Shown here piece after piece: positions 35,938-44,874 of a stretch of DNA of 64,000 nucleotides. A program made the position numbers and the translations under genes. Under the pieces are notes generated by a model. It had not been told where the DNA came from. It was given only the letters and a program-made list of their open reading frames with translations, and did not search any database. Location of the stretch: positions 620,001-684,000 of the forward strand of contig NZ_CP003915.1 in assembly GCF_000521505.1 (NCBI RefSeq), given 5' to 3'. This DNA comes from Advenella mimigardefordensis DPN7 (GTDB lineage: Bacteria; Pseudomonadota; Gammaproteobacteria; Burkholderiales; Burkholderiaceae_B). The number at the start of each line of letters is the position of its first letter. Position 1 is the stretch's first letter.

Positions 35938-36840
35938 ATGACGCAAGTAACTTCCTCTCCGATAGAATCGCTGCCGCCACAACGGGAACGCATCCGCACC
36001 CCGATGACGGAATTTATCCGCAAGTTCCGCAAGCAGCACCTGGCTGTTGTCGCGGCGCTGTTTATTATTGCGCTTGTCATCGTTGCCATTGTGGCGCCGT
36101 GGATCGTGCCCTTCGATCCCGAAGAATATTTCGATTACGATCGCATCAATCAGGCGCCGTCTTTACTGCACTGGCTGGGTGTGGATTCGCTGGGTCGGGA
36201 TATTTTCAGCCGTATCGTTATGGGTACGCGTATTTCTCTGGCGGCCGGCTTTATCTCGGTTGCATTGGGCGCCGTTGTGGGCACGGTGCTGGGACTGCTG
36301 GCCGGATATTATGAAGGCTGGTGGGAACGCATTGTGATGCGTATTTCAGACGTGTTGCTGGCGTTTCCAGGCATTCTGCTGGCCATTGGCGTGATTGCAG
36401 TACTGGGCCCCAGCATGGTGAACGTGGTGATCGCGGTTGCCGTGTTCAGTATTCCCGCTTTTGCGCGACTGGTGCGCGGCAATACCCTGTCGCTGAAAAA
36501 CATGACGTACATCGAAGCCGTTCGCAGTATCGGCGCTTCTGATTTTACGATCATCTTCAAACATATTCTGCCCGGCACGATCTCACCCATTCTGGTCTAT
36601 GGCACGATGCGTATCGGTACCTCGATCATTACGGCGGCGTCGCTGTCGTTTATCGGCCTGGGCGCGCAGCCGCCTACGCCGGAGTGGGGTGCAATGCTTA
36701 ACGAAGCGCGCTCTGATATGGTGCTGGCACCGCACGTAGCGATTTTTCCGTCACTGGCTATCTTCCTGACCGTGCTGGCGTTCAACCTGCTGGGCGACGG
36801 GCTGCGGGATGCGCTGGATCCGAAGATAGACCGGCAATAA
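35938..36840 (+). CDS. gsiD: Peptide/glutathione ABC transporter permease, GsiD type
   Basis: The 300-residue permease has an N-terminal cytoplasmic segment and a first helix at about residues 38-58. It also has [21 protein letters not shown] (the DppC/GsiD signature), the cytoplasmic loop [23 protein letters not shown], and an ending [11 protein letters not shown]. It starts 10 bp after the GsiC-type gene. Together with GsiA, GsiB and GsiC it forms a complete importer, and the next two genes encode unusual aminopeptidases, which hints at the cargo. Confidence 0.91.
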   Translation: MTQVTSSPIESLPPQRERIRTPMTEFIRKFRKQHLAVVAALFIIALVIVAIVAPWIVPFDPEEYFDYDRINQAPSLLHWLGVDSLGRDIFSRIVMGTRISLAAGFISVALGAVVGTVLGLLAGYYEGWWERIVMRISDVLLAFPGILLAIGVIAVLGPSMVNVVIAVAVFSIPAFARLVRGNTLSLKNMTYIEAVRSIGASDFTIIFKHILPGTISPILVYGTMRIGTSIITAASLSFIGLGAQPPTPEWGAMLNEARSDMVLAPHVAIFPSLAIFLTVLAFNLLGDGLRDALDPKIDRQ

Positions 36841-36880
36841 GTGTGTGGCATTGTCGATGCGATGTGCTCTTGAATGATGA

Positions 36881-37996
36881 GTGACTATGATTGATTCTCA
36901 AAGCCCTGCAGCGCTGCGGGCTGCGCCGCAAGTCGGTATTCTGCCTGCGGGGCCGCATAACTGCATTACCGATGTATCGGGCGTGAAGGTGGGGCATACT
37001 ACCCTGGCACAAGGGCCGATTCAAACCGGTGTGACGGTTATCTATCCGCATGCAGGCAATCTGTTTCTGGATAAGGTGGCTGCCGGTGCATCGGTGATTA
37101 ACGGCTTTGGCAAAAGCATGGGACTGGTGCAGTTGCAGGAACTGGGGGTGATTGAAACCCCGCTGGCGCTCACCAATACTTTTTCCGTGCCCATGGTGGC
37201 GCAGGCGCAAATCCGGCAGGCCATCACAGCCAATCCACAGATTGGTCGCGACTGGGCTACCGTTAATCCGCTGGTGCTTGAGTGCAATGACGGGTATCTG
37301 AATGATATCCAGGCCATGGCGGTAACCGAGGCAGACTACTTTGAAGCTTGTACCAATGTGACCGCGCAACCGGCGCAGGGCGCAGTGGGTGCGGGTCGCG
37401 GGATGAGCTGCTTTGGTTTGAAAGGCGGTATTGGTACGGCATCGCGGATCGCCCGGCAGGATGGAGAACTGGCACGCAGCGCCCCCGACTATGTTGTGGG
37501 GGTGCTGGTGCTGTCCAATTTCGGCAAATTGCGCCATTTGCGGGTCAATGGTCACATGCTGGGCCAGGACATCAAAAGGCGCATGGCCCGGCATGAGACG
37601 CATGAGACATTACCAGCGGCGTCAGGCATCGCAGACAATGCCCCCGATCAAGGCTCGATCATTATTGTTGTGGCCACCGATGCGCCGCTGGACGCCAGGC
37701 AATTGCGTCGGCTCAGCATGCGCGCGGCGGCCGGCCTTGCCCGTACCGGTTCAAACTTCGGGCACGGCAGTGGCGATATTGCCGTTGCCTTTTCTACAAG
37801 TATGCGCATCAGCCAGCAAGTGCAGGCAGAGCAGAGATCTGCGATACCGTTGCACGAGCAACAATTGGAGCCGTTGTTTGACGCGGCCGCCGAGGCCACG
37901 GAACAGGCTATCGTAAATGCGCTGTGGCGCGCAACCGCTGTGACCGGGCGTGATGGCAATACGCGTCTGCCGGTCACTCACTGGCTGCACGACTAA
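36881..37996 (+). CDS. S58 family (DmpA/BapA-like) aminopeptidase
   Basis: The 371-residue Ntn-type hydrolase precursor has NCITDVSGVKVGHTT at its start. It carries GAVGAGRGMSCFGLKGGIGTASR in the middle and the autocleavage site DQG-SIIIVVATDAPL, with nucleophile S259. RTGSNFGHGSGDIAVAFST follows. The family includes L-aminopeptidase/D-esterase DmpA and beta-aminopeptidases such as BapA; which activity applies cannot be read from sequence. The start is GTG 36881 or ATG 36887. It lies 40 bp after gsiD, probably in the same operon. Confidence 0.88.
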   Translation: MTMIDSQSPAALRAAPQVGILPAGPHNCITDVSGVKVGHTTLAQGPIQTGVTVIYPHAGNLFLDKVAAGASVINGFGKSMGLVQLQELGVIETPLALTNTFSVPMVAQAQIRQAITANPQIGRDWATVNPLVLECNDGYLNDIQAMAVTEADYFEACTNVTAQPAQGAVGAGRGMSCFGLKGGIGTASRIARQDGELARSAPDYVVGVLVLSNFGKLRHLRVNGHMLGQDIKRRMARHETHETLPAASGIADNAPDQGSIIIVVATDAPLDARQLRRLSMRAAAGLARTGSNFGHGSGDIAVAFSTSMRISQQVQAEQRSAIPLHEQQLEPLFDAAAEATEQAIVNALWRATAVTGRDGNTRLPVTHWLHD

Positions 37997-38104
37997 GTGT
38001 CTGCATGCCTGCAGCACAAAGACGGTCTTAAATAATAGTTATATTTCAGTTGTAATAATATGCAGTTGAGATAAAAATTGGTAAAGAATAATAAGGTGTG
38101 ATCA

Positions 38105-38929
38105 ATGAAGATACTCATATCAACAGACATTGAAGGCGTCGCCGGTGTGGTGGACTCGCAGCAGGTGCGTGCCGGCAACGTAGAATATGAACGGGCACGG
38201 CAGTGGATGACGGCAGAAGCCAATGCGGCGATTGCCGGTGCATTCGATGGCGGTGCTACGGCCGTCTATGTGAACGATTCGCATGGCGGCTTTCGCAATA
38301 TGATTGCCTCCGACATTGATGCGCGTGCCACATTGATTACCGGCAAGCCTCGTGTATACAGCATGATGACCGGACTTGAGTTCGGGGTGAATGCGGTTGC
38401 ACTGGTGGGGCATCATTCACGGGCGCAGGGTCGGGGGGTGCTGGCCCATACCATCAATAGCTTTGCCTTTGCCCGGGTGATGGTCAACGGCATTGAACTG
38501 GGCGAGCCCGGCCTTTATGGTGCGCTGGCCGGCCAGGCGGGAGTGCCGGTGATCTTCGGCAGTGGTGATCAGGTGTTTGTTGAAGAGAATAAGGATTTTT
38601 TCGACGGTGCCGTTTGGGTGGAAACCAAACAGGCCATGGGTCATGCCAGCGCCGCTACCCTGACACCACAAGCCGCCTGCGCGCGTATCCGCGAGGGCAT
38701 GAGCAGGGCCGTTCAGGCCGGCAAGACGCAGGCGTTAACTCCATTTGTGATTGGCGCGCCGTATGAATGTCGGCTGCAAACCAATTCTCCTGCGCTGGCC
38801 GATACGTTTTGCATCCTGCCCGGCACGGAGCGAGTCGATGGCGTGACGCTGTCATTTAAGGCCGAGAGTATTGAATACGTGATCCGCACTTTGAATGTGT
38901 TTTCCACCATGTCGGTGGCATTGCGCTAG
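38105..38929 (+). CDS. dppA: M55 family D-aminopeptidase, DppA type
   Basis: The 274-residue zinc enzyme shows the DppA ligands in order: D8 and E10 (TDIEGVAGV), H60 (DSHGG) and H104 (VGHHS). Also present are the proposed nucleophile H115 (LAHTIN) and a Glu near 131-134 (GIELGEPG). B. subtilis DppA removes N-terminal D-amino acids, preferring D-Ala-D-Ala, and its gene also sits with a peptide importer. A 108-bp AT-rich gap precedes it, so it may have its own promoter. Family length is about 270. Confidence 0.92.
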   Translation: MKILISTDIEGVAGVVDSQQVRAGNVEYERARQWMTAEANAAIAGAFDGGATAVYVNDSHGGFRNMIASDIDARATLITGKPRVYSMMTGLEFGVNAVALVGHHSRAQGRGVLAHTINSFAFARVMVNGIELGEPGLYGALAGQAGVPVIFGSGDQVFVEENKDFFDGAVWVETKQAMGHASAATLTPQAACARIREGMSRAVQAGKTQALTPFVIGAPYECRLQTNSPALADTFCILPGTERVDGVTLSFKAESIEYVIRTLNVFSTMSVALR

Positions 38930-38958
38930 TATCCGGGCTGGGTGAGCGTCAGGCCGGG

Positions 38959-39603
38959 TTATCCCAGCTTGCAAATGCCCGTCGGCGTTCTGATGATCGC
39001 CTGCAAGGCGGGCTTGCTCCCAGGCGCGGATGGCAATACCGAGACGGGGGCGTCCAGTTGCAGGCTGGCCAGTAGGGCCTGCATCGTTTCAGGTTCGGGG
39101 TGATAAATATGCAAGGCTTCCAGCGACAACCCCTGATCCGGCATGGATAAGACCGGCAGCGCGGGCGTGTGCCATTCAATCAGCGCCGGGGCCAGCCCAT
39201 CCAGGGGCGCGGTGCCGCTTTCGGGAATAGTGATCAGCCAGTTCAGGTCGCCGCGCTGCATGGATGTAATCGGGCCCAAATGCTGAGGGCAGGCCGCGGC
39301 ATGGCTGTGAATATCGGTCGTGCGCAGCACCCAGGCCGACAGCGTTGGGGCGCTGTCCGATGCCATTTGATCCAGTCCGAACCAGCGTGGTTGCGCGGGC
39401 GGCGGTGCAGCAGGATTGACGGCAATGACTTCCAGATAAACATTTGTGCCACAGCGTAGCAGCAGATTATGTGTACCCATTTTTTGGTGCTCTCCACCTG
39501 GCAGTGGGGCAACACCCAGACAGTCTTTGACATAGGCCGCGCCTGTATCCAGGTCGCTTGCAGTGACAACAATATGATCAATGACGGTGTGGGGTACAGG
39601 CAT
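38959..39603 (-). CDS. VOC/glyoxalase-like domain protein
   Basis: The 214-residue product starts IDHIVVTASDLDTGAAYVKDCLGV and contains MGTHNLLLRCGTNVYLEVIAVNP, the pattern of the glyoxalase_3-type VOC family. His of the first motif and Glu in YLEVI are likely ligands. The C-terminal half (from about residue 130) is a second, divergent module. It lies 20 bp after the racemase gene and is probably co-transcribed. Function is unknown. It is convergent with dppA. Confidence 0.78.
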   Translation of the reverse strand: MPVPHTVIDHIVVTASDLDTGAAYVKDCLGVAPLPGGEHQKMGTHNLLLRCGTNVYLEVIAVNPAAPPPAQPRWFGLDQMASDSAPTLSAWVLRTTDIHSHAAACPQHLGPITSMQRGDLNWLITIPESGTAPLDGLAPALIEWHTPALPVLSMPDQGLSLEALHIYHPEPETMQALLASLQLDAPVSVLPSAPGSKPALQAIIRTPTGICKLG

Positions 39604-39623
39604 GATGACTCCGGTTTGGTGGT

Positions 39624-40430
39624 TCAGGCTGCAGGCTGATCGGTGTTTGTGTCGGGATTGGCTTGCAACTGGCCTTGCTGTGAAAAAGCATCCAGCACGG
39701 CAAGGGCCAGTGCATCAATCGAATCGGAGATCACCACATCAAATTCACCACGGCGTGAGGGCGGGATGGCCAGTGGCAATTCGGTGCAACCCAGGATCAC
39801 GGCCCGCGCGCCCATTTGCGTTAGTTGATTCACGGCACTGGCCGCAGGAGCAAACGCCAGTTCGTTCTGATTGGCTTTGACAGCGGCGATGGCCTGCACA
39901 GACCAATCACGAATGCGATTGTCATTGCCGGTAAACGGTTCATATCCGGCTGCACGCAGGGCGTCCTGATACAGCCCCAGTTGCATGGTTGCCGGCGTGC
40001 CCATGACCCCTACCGGGCCATCAAAAATGCCATTGCGCCGCAGGTCCTGAATCACCGACTCGACAATGTGCAGAACGGGTACCTGTACGCTATCGCGCAG
40101 TTGCTCAAACCATAAATGGGCGGTATTGCACGGGATGGCAATGCATTGTGCGCCCCAGCGTTGCAAATCCTGCATGCCTTCGCGCATGGCCGGCAGCGGG
40201 CTGGGGCCGCCGGCCAGCTGGGCGCTGCTGCGGTCGGGGATCCGCGGATCATTGCGCAGCAGTACCGGGATATGCGCCTGGTCGGCGGTTACCGGCGTCA
40301 ATTGCACAAGCCGGGCGGCGAACGTAGCGCCGGCCAGCGGCCCCATGCCGCCCAGGACGCCGAGCACGGGCCAGGCCGCAGGTGCAGCTGCGGGAGATGT
40401 TGAAAACGTAGTTGAATCGAGCGATGACAT
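39624..40430 (-). CDS. Aspartate/glutamate racemase family protein
   Basis: The 268-residue protein has GVLGGMGPLAGATFAARLV at its start and the two catalytic cysteines in IAIPCNTAHLWF and VILGCTELPLAI. These are typical of PLP-independent aspartate racemases. It would interconvert L- and D-Asp or related acids. ATG 40430 has GGAG 10 bp upstream; the frame extends to 40655 without homology. It lies next to the D-aminopeptidase/isoaspartyl peptidase group but on the other strand, and is divergent from the glutathione reductase gene. Confidence 0.88.
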   Translation of the reverse strand: MSSLDSTTFSTSPAAAPAAWPVLGVLGGMGPLAGATFAARLVQLTPVTADQAHIPVLLRNDPRIPDRSSAQLAGGPSPLPAMREGMQDLQRWGAQCIAIPCNTAHLWFEQLRDSVQVPVLHIVESVIQDLRRNGIFDGPVGVMGTPATMQLGLYQDALRAAGYEPFTGNDNRIRDWSVQAIAAVKANQNELAFAPAASAVNQLTQMGARAVILGCTELPLAIPPSRRGEFDVVISDSIDALALAVLDAFSQQGQLQANPDTNTDQPAA

Positions 40431-40681
40431 GACGATAATTCTCCGTAAGGAGTGATTATACGGCCTGGGTCGCAGCGCAACGTACTTGTCGGCAGGGTTT
40501 TGCCTCTCCAGGCACGGTGCTGAGGTTACAATCAGGCGGAACCAAATTGATGTGACTGCTGACGCCCATGTGCCGGAGCAGCAGTCATGGCCTGTGCCGG
40601 GGCCGCTGCGCCGTCCGCTTTGCGGCGGCAATGGGCATTGCGGCGCGACAATCATTGCGTATTTTTGAACGTGGAGTCAGC

Positions 40682-42028
40682 ATGGAAAGTTTCGACTATG
40701 ATTTTTTTGTAATCGGCGGCGGTAGCGGTGGCGTACGCGCCTCGCGCATGGCGGCGCAGGCCGGTGCGCGGGTGGCCGTGGCCGAAGGGTCGGATCTGGG
40801 CGGAACATGTGTCAATGTCGGTTGTATTCCCAAGAAACTGTACAGCTATGCTGCACATTATCACGAAGCGTTTGAAGAGGCGCGCGGTTTTGGCTGGCAG
40901 GCAGGTGAGGCCTCGCTGGACTGGTCAGTCCTGAAAACCAACCGGGCCAGGGAGATTTCCCGTCTGAATGGCATTTATCATTCGCTGATCACCAATGCCG
41001 GCGCTACGCTGCTGACCGGCTGGGCCGAACTGGCCGGGCCCAATACCGTTCGCATGGACGACGGCAAAACCTATACCGCCAAACACATTCTGATTGCGAC
41101 CGGCGGCTGGCCTGTTGTGCCCGATTTCCCCGGGCGCGAACATGTGATTACCTCAAATGAAATATTCGACCTCCCGCAGTTTCCCAAAAAGCTGGTGGTG
41201 GTGGGGGCCGGCTATATTGCATGTGAATTTGCATCGATCTTCAACGGTCTGGGCGCTCAAGTGCATATCGTGATTCGGCGCGATAGAATTTTGCGCGGCT
41301 TTGATGAAGAAATCTGCGCGTTCACGGCAAAGGAAATGGAAAAAGCCGGCGTGCACTTTCACTTCGAAACCAAAGTGGAGGGCATAGTCAAAGAGGGTGA
41401 CGCGCTTTCAGTGAAATTGAATGACGGCACAACGCTGCAGGCCGATCAGGTGCTGTATGCGACAGGACGCGCACCCAATGTGCAAAAGCTCAACCTTGAA
41501 TCAGCGGGCGTCCAGGTCAATCACAATGGCGCGATCCAGATAGACGAAAACTACCAGACTTCCGTGCCATCCATTTATGCCCTGGGCGATGTGACCGACA
41601 GGATTCAGCTTACACCGGTGGCACTGGGCGAAGCCATGGTGCTGGTGGATCATCTGTTCGGCAAGGGCGAGCGTCGCATGAGCTATGAGTTTATTCCAAC
41701 TGCCATTTTCACGCATCCAAACGTGGGTACGGTTGGCTATAGTGAAGACGAAGCGCGGCAGAAGTACGGCGACGTTACCATCTATCGTTCTGAATTTCGT
41801 CCGCTCAAACACACACTCAGTGGCAGCACGGCCCGAATGATGATGAAACTGATTGTCGATAAACAAACCGACCGGGTCGTGGGCCTGCACATGGCGGGCG
41901 ATGACGCCGGAGAAATCGTACAGGGCTTTGCGGTGGCCGTGCGTATGGGCGCAACCAAGGCAGACTTTGATGCGACCATTGGCATTCATCCGACGGCGGC
42001 CGAAGAGTTTGTCACCATGCGCGGATAA
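40682..42028 (+). CDS. gor: Glutathione-disulfide reductase
   Basis: The 448-residue FAD/NAD(P)H enzyme has the FAD motif GGGSGGVRASR and the redox disulfide GGTCVNVGCIPKK (C43, C48). The second nucleotide loop is VVGAGYIACEFASIF, and the IHPTAAEEFVTMR C-terminal catalytic His-Glu segment is present. It keeps glutathione reduced with NADPH. IRRDRILRGFD after the second loop carries arginines usual for NADPH preference. It fits a locus that may import and recycle glutathione-type peptides. It is divergent from the racemase gene. Confidence 0.94.
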   Translation: MESFDYDFFVIGGGSGGVRASRMAAQAGARVAVAEGSDLGGTCVNVGCIPKKLYSYAAHYHEAFEEARGFGWQAGEASLDWSVLKTNRAREISRLNGIYHSLITNAGATLLTGWAELAGPNTVRMDDGKTYTAKHILIATGGWPVVPDFPGREHVITSNEIFDLPQFPKKLVVVGAGYIACEFASIFNGLGAQVHIVIRRDRILRGFDEEICAFTAKEMEKAGVHFHFETKVEGIVKEGDALSVKLNDGTTLQADQVLYATGRAPNVQKLNLESAGVQVNHNGAIQIDENYQTSVPSIYALGDVTDRIQLTPVALGEAMVLVDHLFGKGERRMSYEFIPTAIFTHPNVGTVGYSEDEARQKYGDVTIYRSEFRPLKHTLSGSTARMMMKLIVDKQTDRVVGLHMAGDDAGEIVQGFAVAVRMGATKADFDATIGIHPTAAEEFVTMRG

Positions 42029-42110
42029 CGCGTCCGTTTTTCCACTTCAGCGTTGGGCGGCATGGCAGGGGCAGATATAGACTGCCCGTATGGCCGTCGC
42101 CCGGCTGTGT

Positions 42111-43016
42111 TCAGCGCATATGGCTGTTCATATCGATGCCGCGAATGATATCGGCAACGGCCAGTACAAGCTGCGATTGCGCAGCGGCAGTCGCGATGGC
42201 AAGGGTCAGATTATTGCGAATGGCCGGCGCCACAATGGGAGCGCAACTCAAAAGTGTCGGGCCGGGAAGATCACCCAGTGCAGAGCGTGGAATGATGGTA
42301 AACACCGGTTCGTGCGAATAGCTCAGGGTTTCAACAATCGTCTGCACTACGTCCACTTCCGCCACAACATTCAATTGCACATTGCATTCCCGGCATGTTT
42401 GTTCCACCAGCGTACGGATGGTGTTGGGCGCGCTGGGCAGCACCAACGGATATTTATCCAGGTCAGAGACCGGGATGCTTGCCGGCAGCGGCGCTGCGCC
42501 GGCACGGGCGTGAGCCAGCACCAGCTCCTCCCGGTACAGCGATTCCACTTGCATCAGCGACGACGGCGCAGGTTCATAGAGCAGCGCCAGATCCACCTTG
42601 TCCTTGAGCAGCCAGTCACGTAACTGGGCGCTCAGGCCTTCGGCCAGCGTAATCGACGAGGCGGGAAACTGCGCCCGGAACTGTTGCATGATATTGGGCG
42701 CCAGCCGCCGCGCAATCCGTGGCGGAATGCCCAGCCGTACCCGACCCGGAGCCGACGAACGAAAATTGATCAGATCCTGCCGTGCCTGCGTAGCCAGATG
42801 GTGCAGGGTTCGTGCATGGCCCAGCAGCCGTGCGCCGGCCTCGGTCAGTTCCACGCCACGACCCGTACGCACCAGCAAATGCTGCCCTAGCTCGGCCTCC
42901 AGCAACTGGATTTGCCGGCTCAGTGACGGCTGTGACAGATCAAGCATATCCGCAGCACGGGAAAAGCTGCGCTGTTCGGCAATCACGATGAAATATTGAA
43001 GCTGTTTGAGGTCCAT
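42111..43016 (-). CDS. LysR family transcriptional regulator
   Basis: The 301-residue regulator has an N-terminal helix-turn-helix MDLKQLQYFIVIAEQRSFSRAADMLDLSQPSLSRQIQLLEAELGQHLLVRTGRGVELTEAG (in part). The effector domain starts near GRVRLGIPPRIARRLAP. It is closest in pattern to Nac/CbnR-like LysR members. It is divergent from an SDR/SMP-30/Bug operon, with an inverted repeat of T-N11-A form between them, and probably controls that operon. Confidence 0.9.
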   Translation of the reverse strand: MDLKQLQYFIVIAEQRSFSRAADMLDLSQPSLSRQIQLLEAELGQHLLVRTGRGVELTEAGARLLGHARTLHHLATQARQDLINFRSSAPGRVRLGIPPRIARRLAPNIMQQFRAQFPASSITLAEGLSAQLRDWLLKDKVDLALLYEPAPSSLMQVESLYREELVLAHARAGAAPLPASIPVSDLDKYPLVLPSAPNTIRTLVEQTCRECNVQLNVVAEVDVVQTIVETLSYSHEPVFTIIPRSALGDLPGPTLLSCAPIVAPAIRNNLTLAIATAAAQSQLVLAVADIIRGIDMNSHMR

Positions 43017-43023
43017 GTGGGAA

Positions 43024-43046
43024 TGATATACGTTTTTTCAATATCA
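43024..43046. promoter_or_regulatory. LysR-type operator candidate
   Basis: Perfect 6-bp arms TGATAT (43024-43029) and ATATCA (43041-43046) are separated by 11 bp, matching the classical LysR-regulator box T-N11-A. It lies 8 bp upstream of the lysR start and about 83 bp upstream of the SDR gene, a suitable place for autoregulation and activation. Confidence 0.65.
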
Positions 43047-43128
43047 GAAGTCGCAAGGCGGGTCTTGATGATTCGCGGGCCCTCGCGCATGATGCCTGTA
43101 ATGAGACAATGACAGGAGACAGCGTGCA

Positions 43129-43926
43129 ATGAGACGTCTGGAAAACAAAATTGCAATTGTGACGGGGGCCGGCAGTGTCGGGCCAGGCTGGGGCAACGGT
43201 CGGGCGATTGCCTGGCGGTTTGCCAGCGAGGGCGCGCGGGTTTTTGCTGTGGATATGAATGCCGCTGCCCTGGAAGAGACAGTGGCCCGGGTCAATGAGG
43301 TGAACGGCACAATTGGTACCTGGACGGCGGATGTGACATCGGCCGATGCCGTTCGTGATATGGTGCGCGCCTGTGAAGAGGCCTTTGGTGGCGTGGATAT
43401 TCTGGTCAACAATGTGGGCGGCTCCCGAAAAGGTGGCCCGGTTGCGCTGGACGAAGAAACCTGGGATCAGCAGCTTGATTTCAATCTGAAAAGTGTTTTC
43501 CTGGGATGCAAATACGTTCTGCCCATCATGCAAAGGCAGGGCGGTGGGGCGATTGTCAATATCTCGTCCACCTCCGGCATCCGCTGGACCGGCTCGGCAC
43601 AGGTGGGGTATGCCAGCGCCAAGGCCGGCATTATTCAACTGTCCCGCGTGGTGGCGGTCGAATATGCCAAAAGCAATATCCGTTGCAACACCGTGGTTCC
43701 CGGGCAGATGCATACGCCAATGGTGGAAACCCGTCTGGCAGGGCAGCGGGCGGGGGGCGATATCGAGGCATTGCTGGCCCAGCGACAGTCCCGCATTCCG
43801 CTGCCGTTTATGGGCGATGGTACCGATACGGCCAATGCCGCACTGTTTCTGGCTTCCGACGAAGCGCGTTTTATCACCGGTACCGAAATCGTTGTGGATG
43901 GAGGCATGAGTGCACGCTGCGACTGA
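43129..43926 (+). CDS. Short-chain dehydrogenase/reductase
   Basis: The 265-residue SDR has the cofactor loop VTGAGSVGPGWGNGRAIA, NNVGG, the Ser of ISSTSG, the YASAK catalytic Tyr-Lys pair and a C-terminal TGTEIVVDGGM. The acidic residue after beta-2 (FAVDMN) suggests NAD preference. The unusual insert SVGPGWGNG widens the glycine loop. It starts the operon divergent from lysR and is followed by a lactonase-like gene and a solute receptor, so a sugar, sugar acid or hydroxy acid is a plausible substrate. Confidence 0.9.
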   Translation: MRRLENKIAIVTGAGSVGPGWGNGRAIAWRFASEGARVFAVDMNAAALEETVARVNEVNGTIGTWTADVTSADAVRDMVRACEEAFGGVDILVNNVGGSRKGGPVALDEETWDQQLDFNLKSVFLGCKYVLPIMQRQGGGAIVNISSTSGIRWTGSAQVGYASAKAGIIQLSRVVAVEYAKSNIRCNTVVPGQMHTPMVETRLAGQRAGGDIEALLAQRQSRIPLPFMGDGTDTANAALFLASDEARFITGTEIVVDGGMSARCD

Positions 43927-44857
43927 CACCCCCGTACGCTATCCCGATCCCGCAGTGATTGCGCTGGATGCTCGGTTTCATGCATTGACTTTGCCGCTGG
44001 CGGCCGTTGAACGCCTTGCCCGGGGCTGTCGCTGGGCCGAAGGCCCGGTCTGGTTCGGTGACCGCAACTGTCTGTTATGGAGTGATGTGCCGAATAACCG
44101 CATCATGCGATGGGATGCACTCACTGGCCAGACCCATACGATTCGTGAGCCATCGAATTATGCCAATGGCAATACGCGCGATCGCGAGGGCCGCCTGATC
44201 AGCTGTGAACACCTGACCCGGCGTGTAACGCGAACGGAGCATGATGGCCGTATTACCGTGCTGGCAGAATATTATCAGGGAAAGCGCCTGAATTCACCGA
44301 ATGACGTCGTCGTCAAATCGGACGGTTCGATCTGGTTTACCGATCCGCCGTTCGGGATTGTTGGCTATTATCAGGGCGAGAAGGCCGAGCAGCAATTGCC
44401 CGCCGCCGTGTATCGCATCGATCCCGATAGCGGCAAGGTGACACTCGTGACCGATACTGTGAACGGTCCTAATGGCCTGGCGTTTTCTCCCGATGAATCC
44501 AAACTTTATATTGTTGAATCACGCGCTCAACCGCGTAATCTGCTGGTATTCGATGTGACTGCCGGTGGTACTGCGCTGGCAGGTCAGCGAGTGCTGTTCG
44601 ATGCCGGCGAAGGCACGCCGGATGGCTTTCGGGTTGATATCCACGGCAATTTGTGGTGTGGCTGGGGCATGGGCACAGCCGAGCTGGATGGTGTCCGGGT
44701 ATTTTCCCCGCAAGGCCAAGTGCTGGGCCAAATCGCCTTGCCCGAGCGGTGCGCCAATCTTTGTTTTGGCGGTGTCAATCGAAACCGCCTGTTCATGGCG
44801 TCGTGCACATCCATTTATTCACTGTTCGTTAATACGCAAGGGATTGCGGGAGCCTGA
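43910..44857 (+). CDS. SMP-30/gluconolactonase family hydrolase
   Basis: The 315-residue beta-propeller protein has CRWAEGPVWFGDRNCLLWSDVPNNRIMRWD, NGNTRDREGRLISCEH, SPNDVVVKSDGSIWFTDPPFG and GPNGLAFSPDESKLYIVES. These contain the Glu, Asn and Asp metal ligands of SMP-30 lactonases. It starts with GTG at 43910, overlapping the SDR gene by 17 bp in another frame. Paired with the SDR, it would hydrolyse the lactone formed by oxidation of a sugar. The exact substrate is unknown. Confidence 0.88.
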   Translation: MHAATDTPVRYPDPAVIALDARFHALTLPLAAVERLARGCRWAEGPVWFGDRNCLLWSDVPNNRIMRWDALTGQTHTIREPSNYANGNTRDREGRLISCEHLTRRVTRTEHDGRITVLAEYYQGKRLNSPNDVVVKSDGSIWFTDPPFGIVGYYQGEKAEQQLPAAVYRIDPDSGKVTLVTDTVNGPNGLAFSPDESKLYIVESRAQPRNLLVFDVTAGGTALAGQRVLFDAGEGTPDGFRVDIHGNLWCGWGMGTAELDGVRVFSPQGQVLGQIALPERCANLCFGGVNRNRLFMASCTSIYSLFVNTQGIAGA

Positions 44858-44874
44858 CGGCTAAGGAGGAAGAC

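Noticed and set aside
35001..36089. Long minus-strand frame opposite gsiC/gsiD
   Set aside because: It is antisense to two permease genes; His/Gln/Arg-rich composition typical of shadows.
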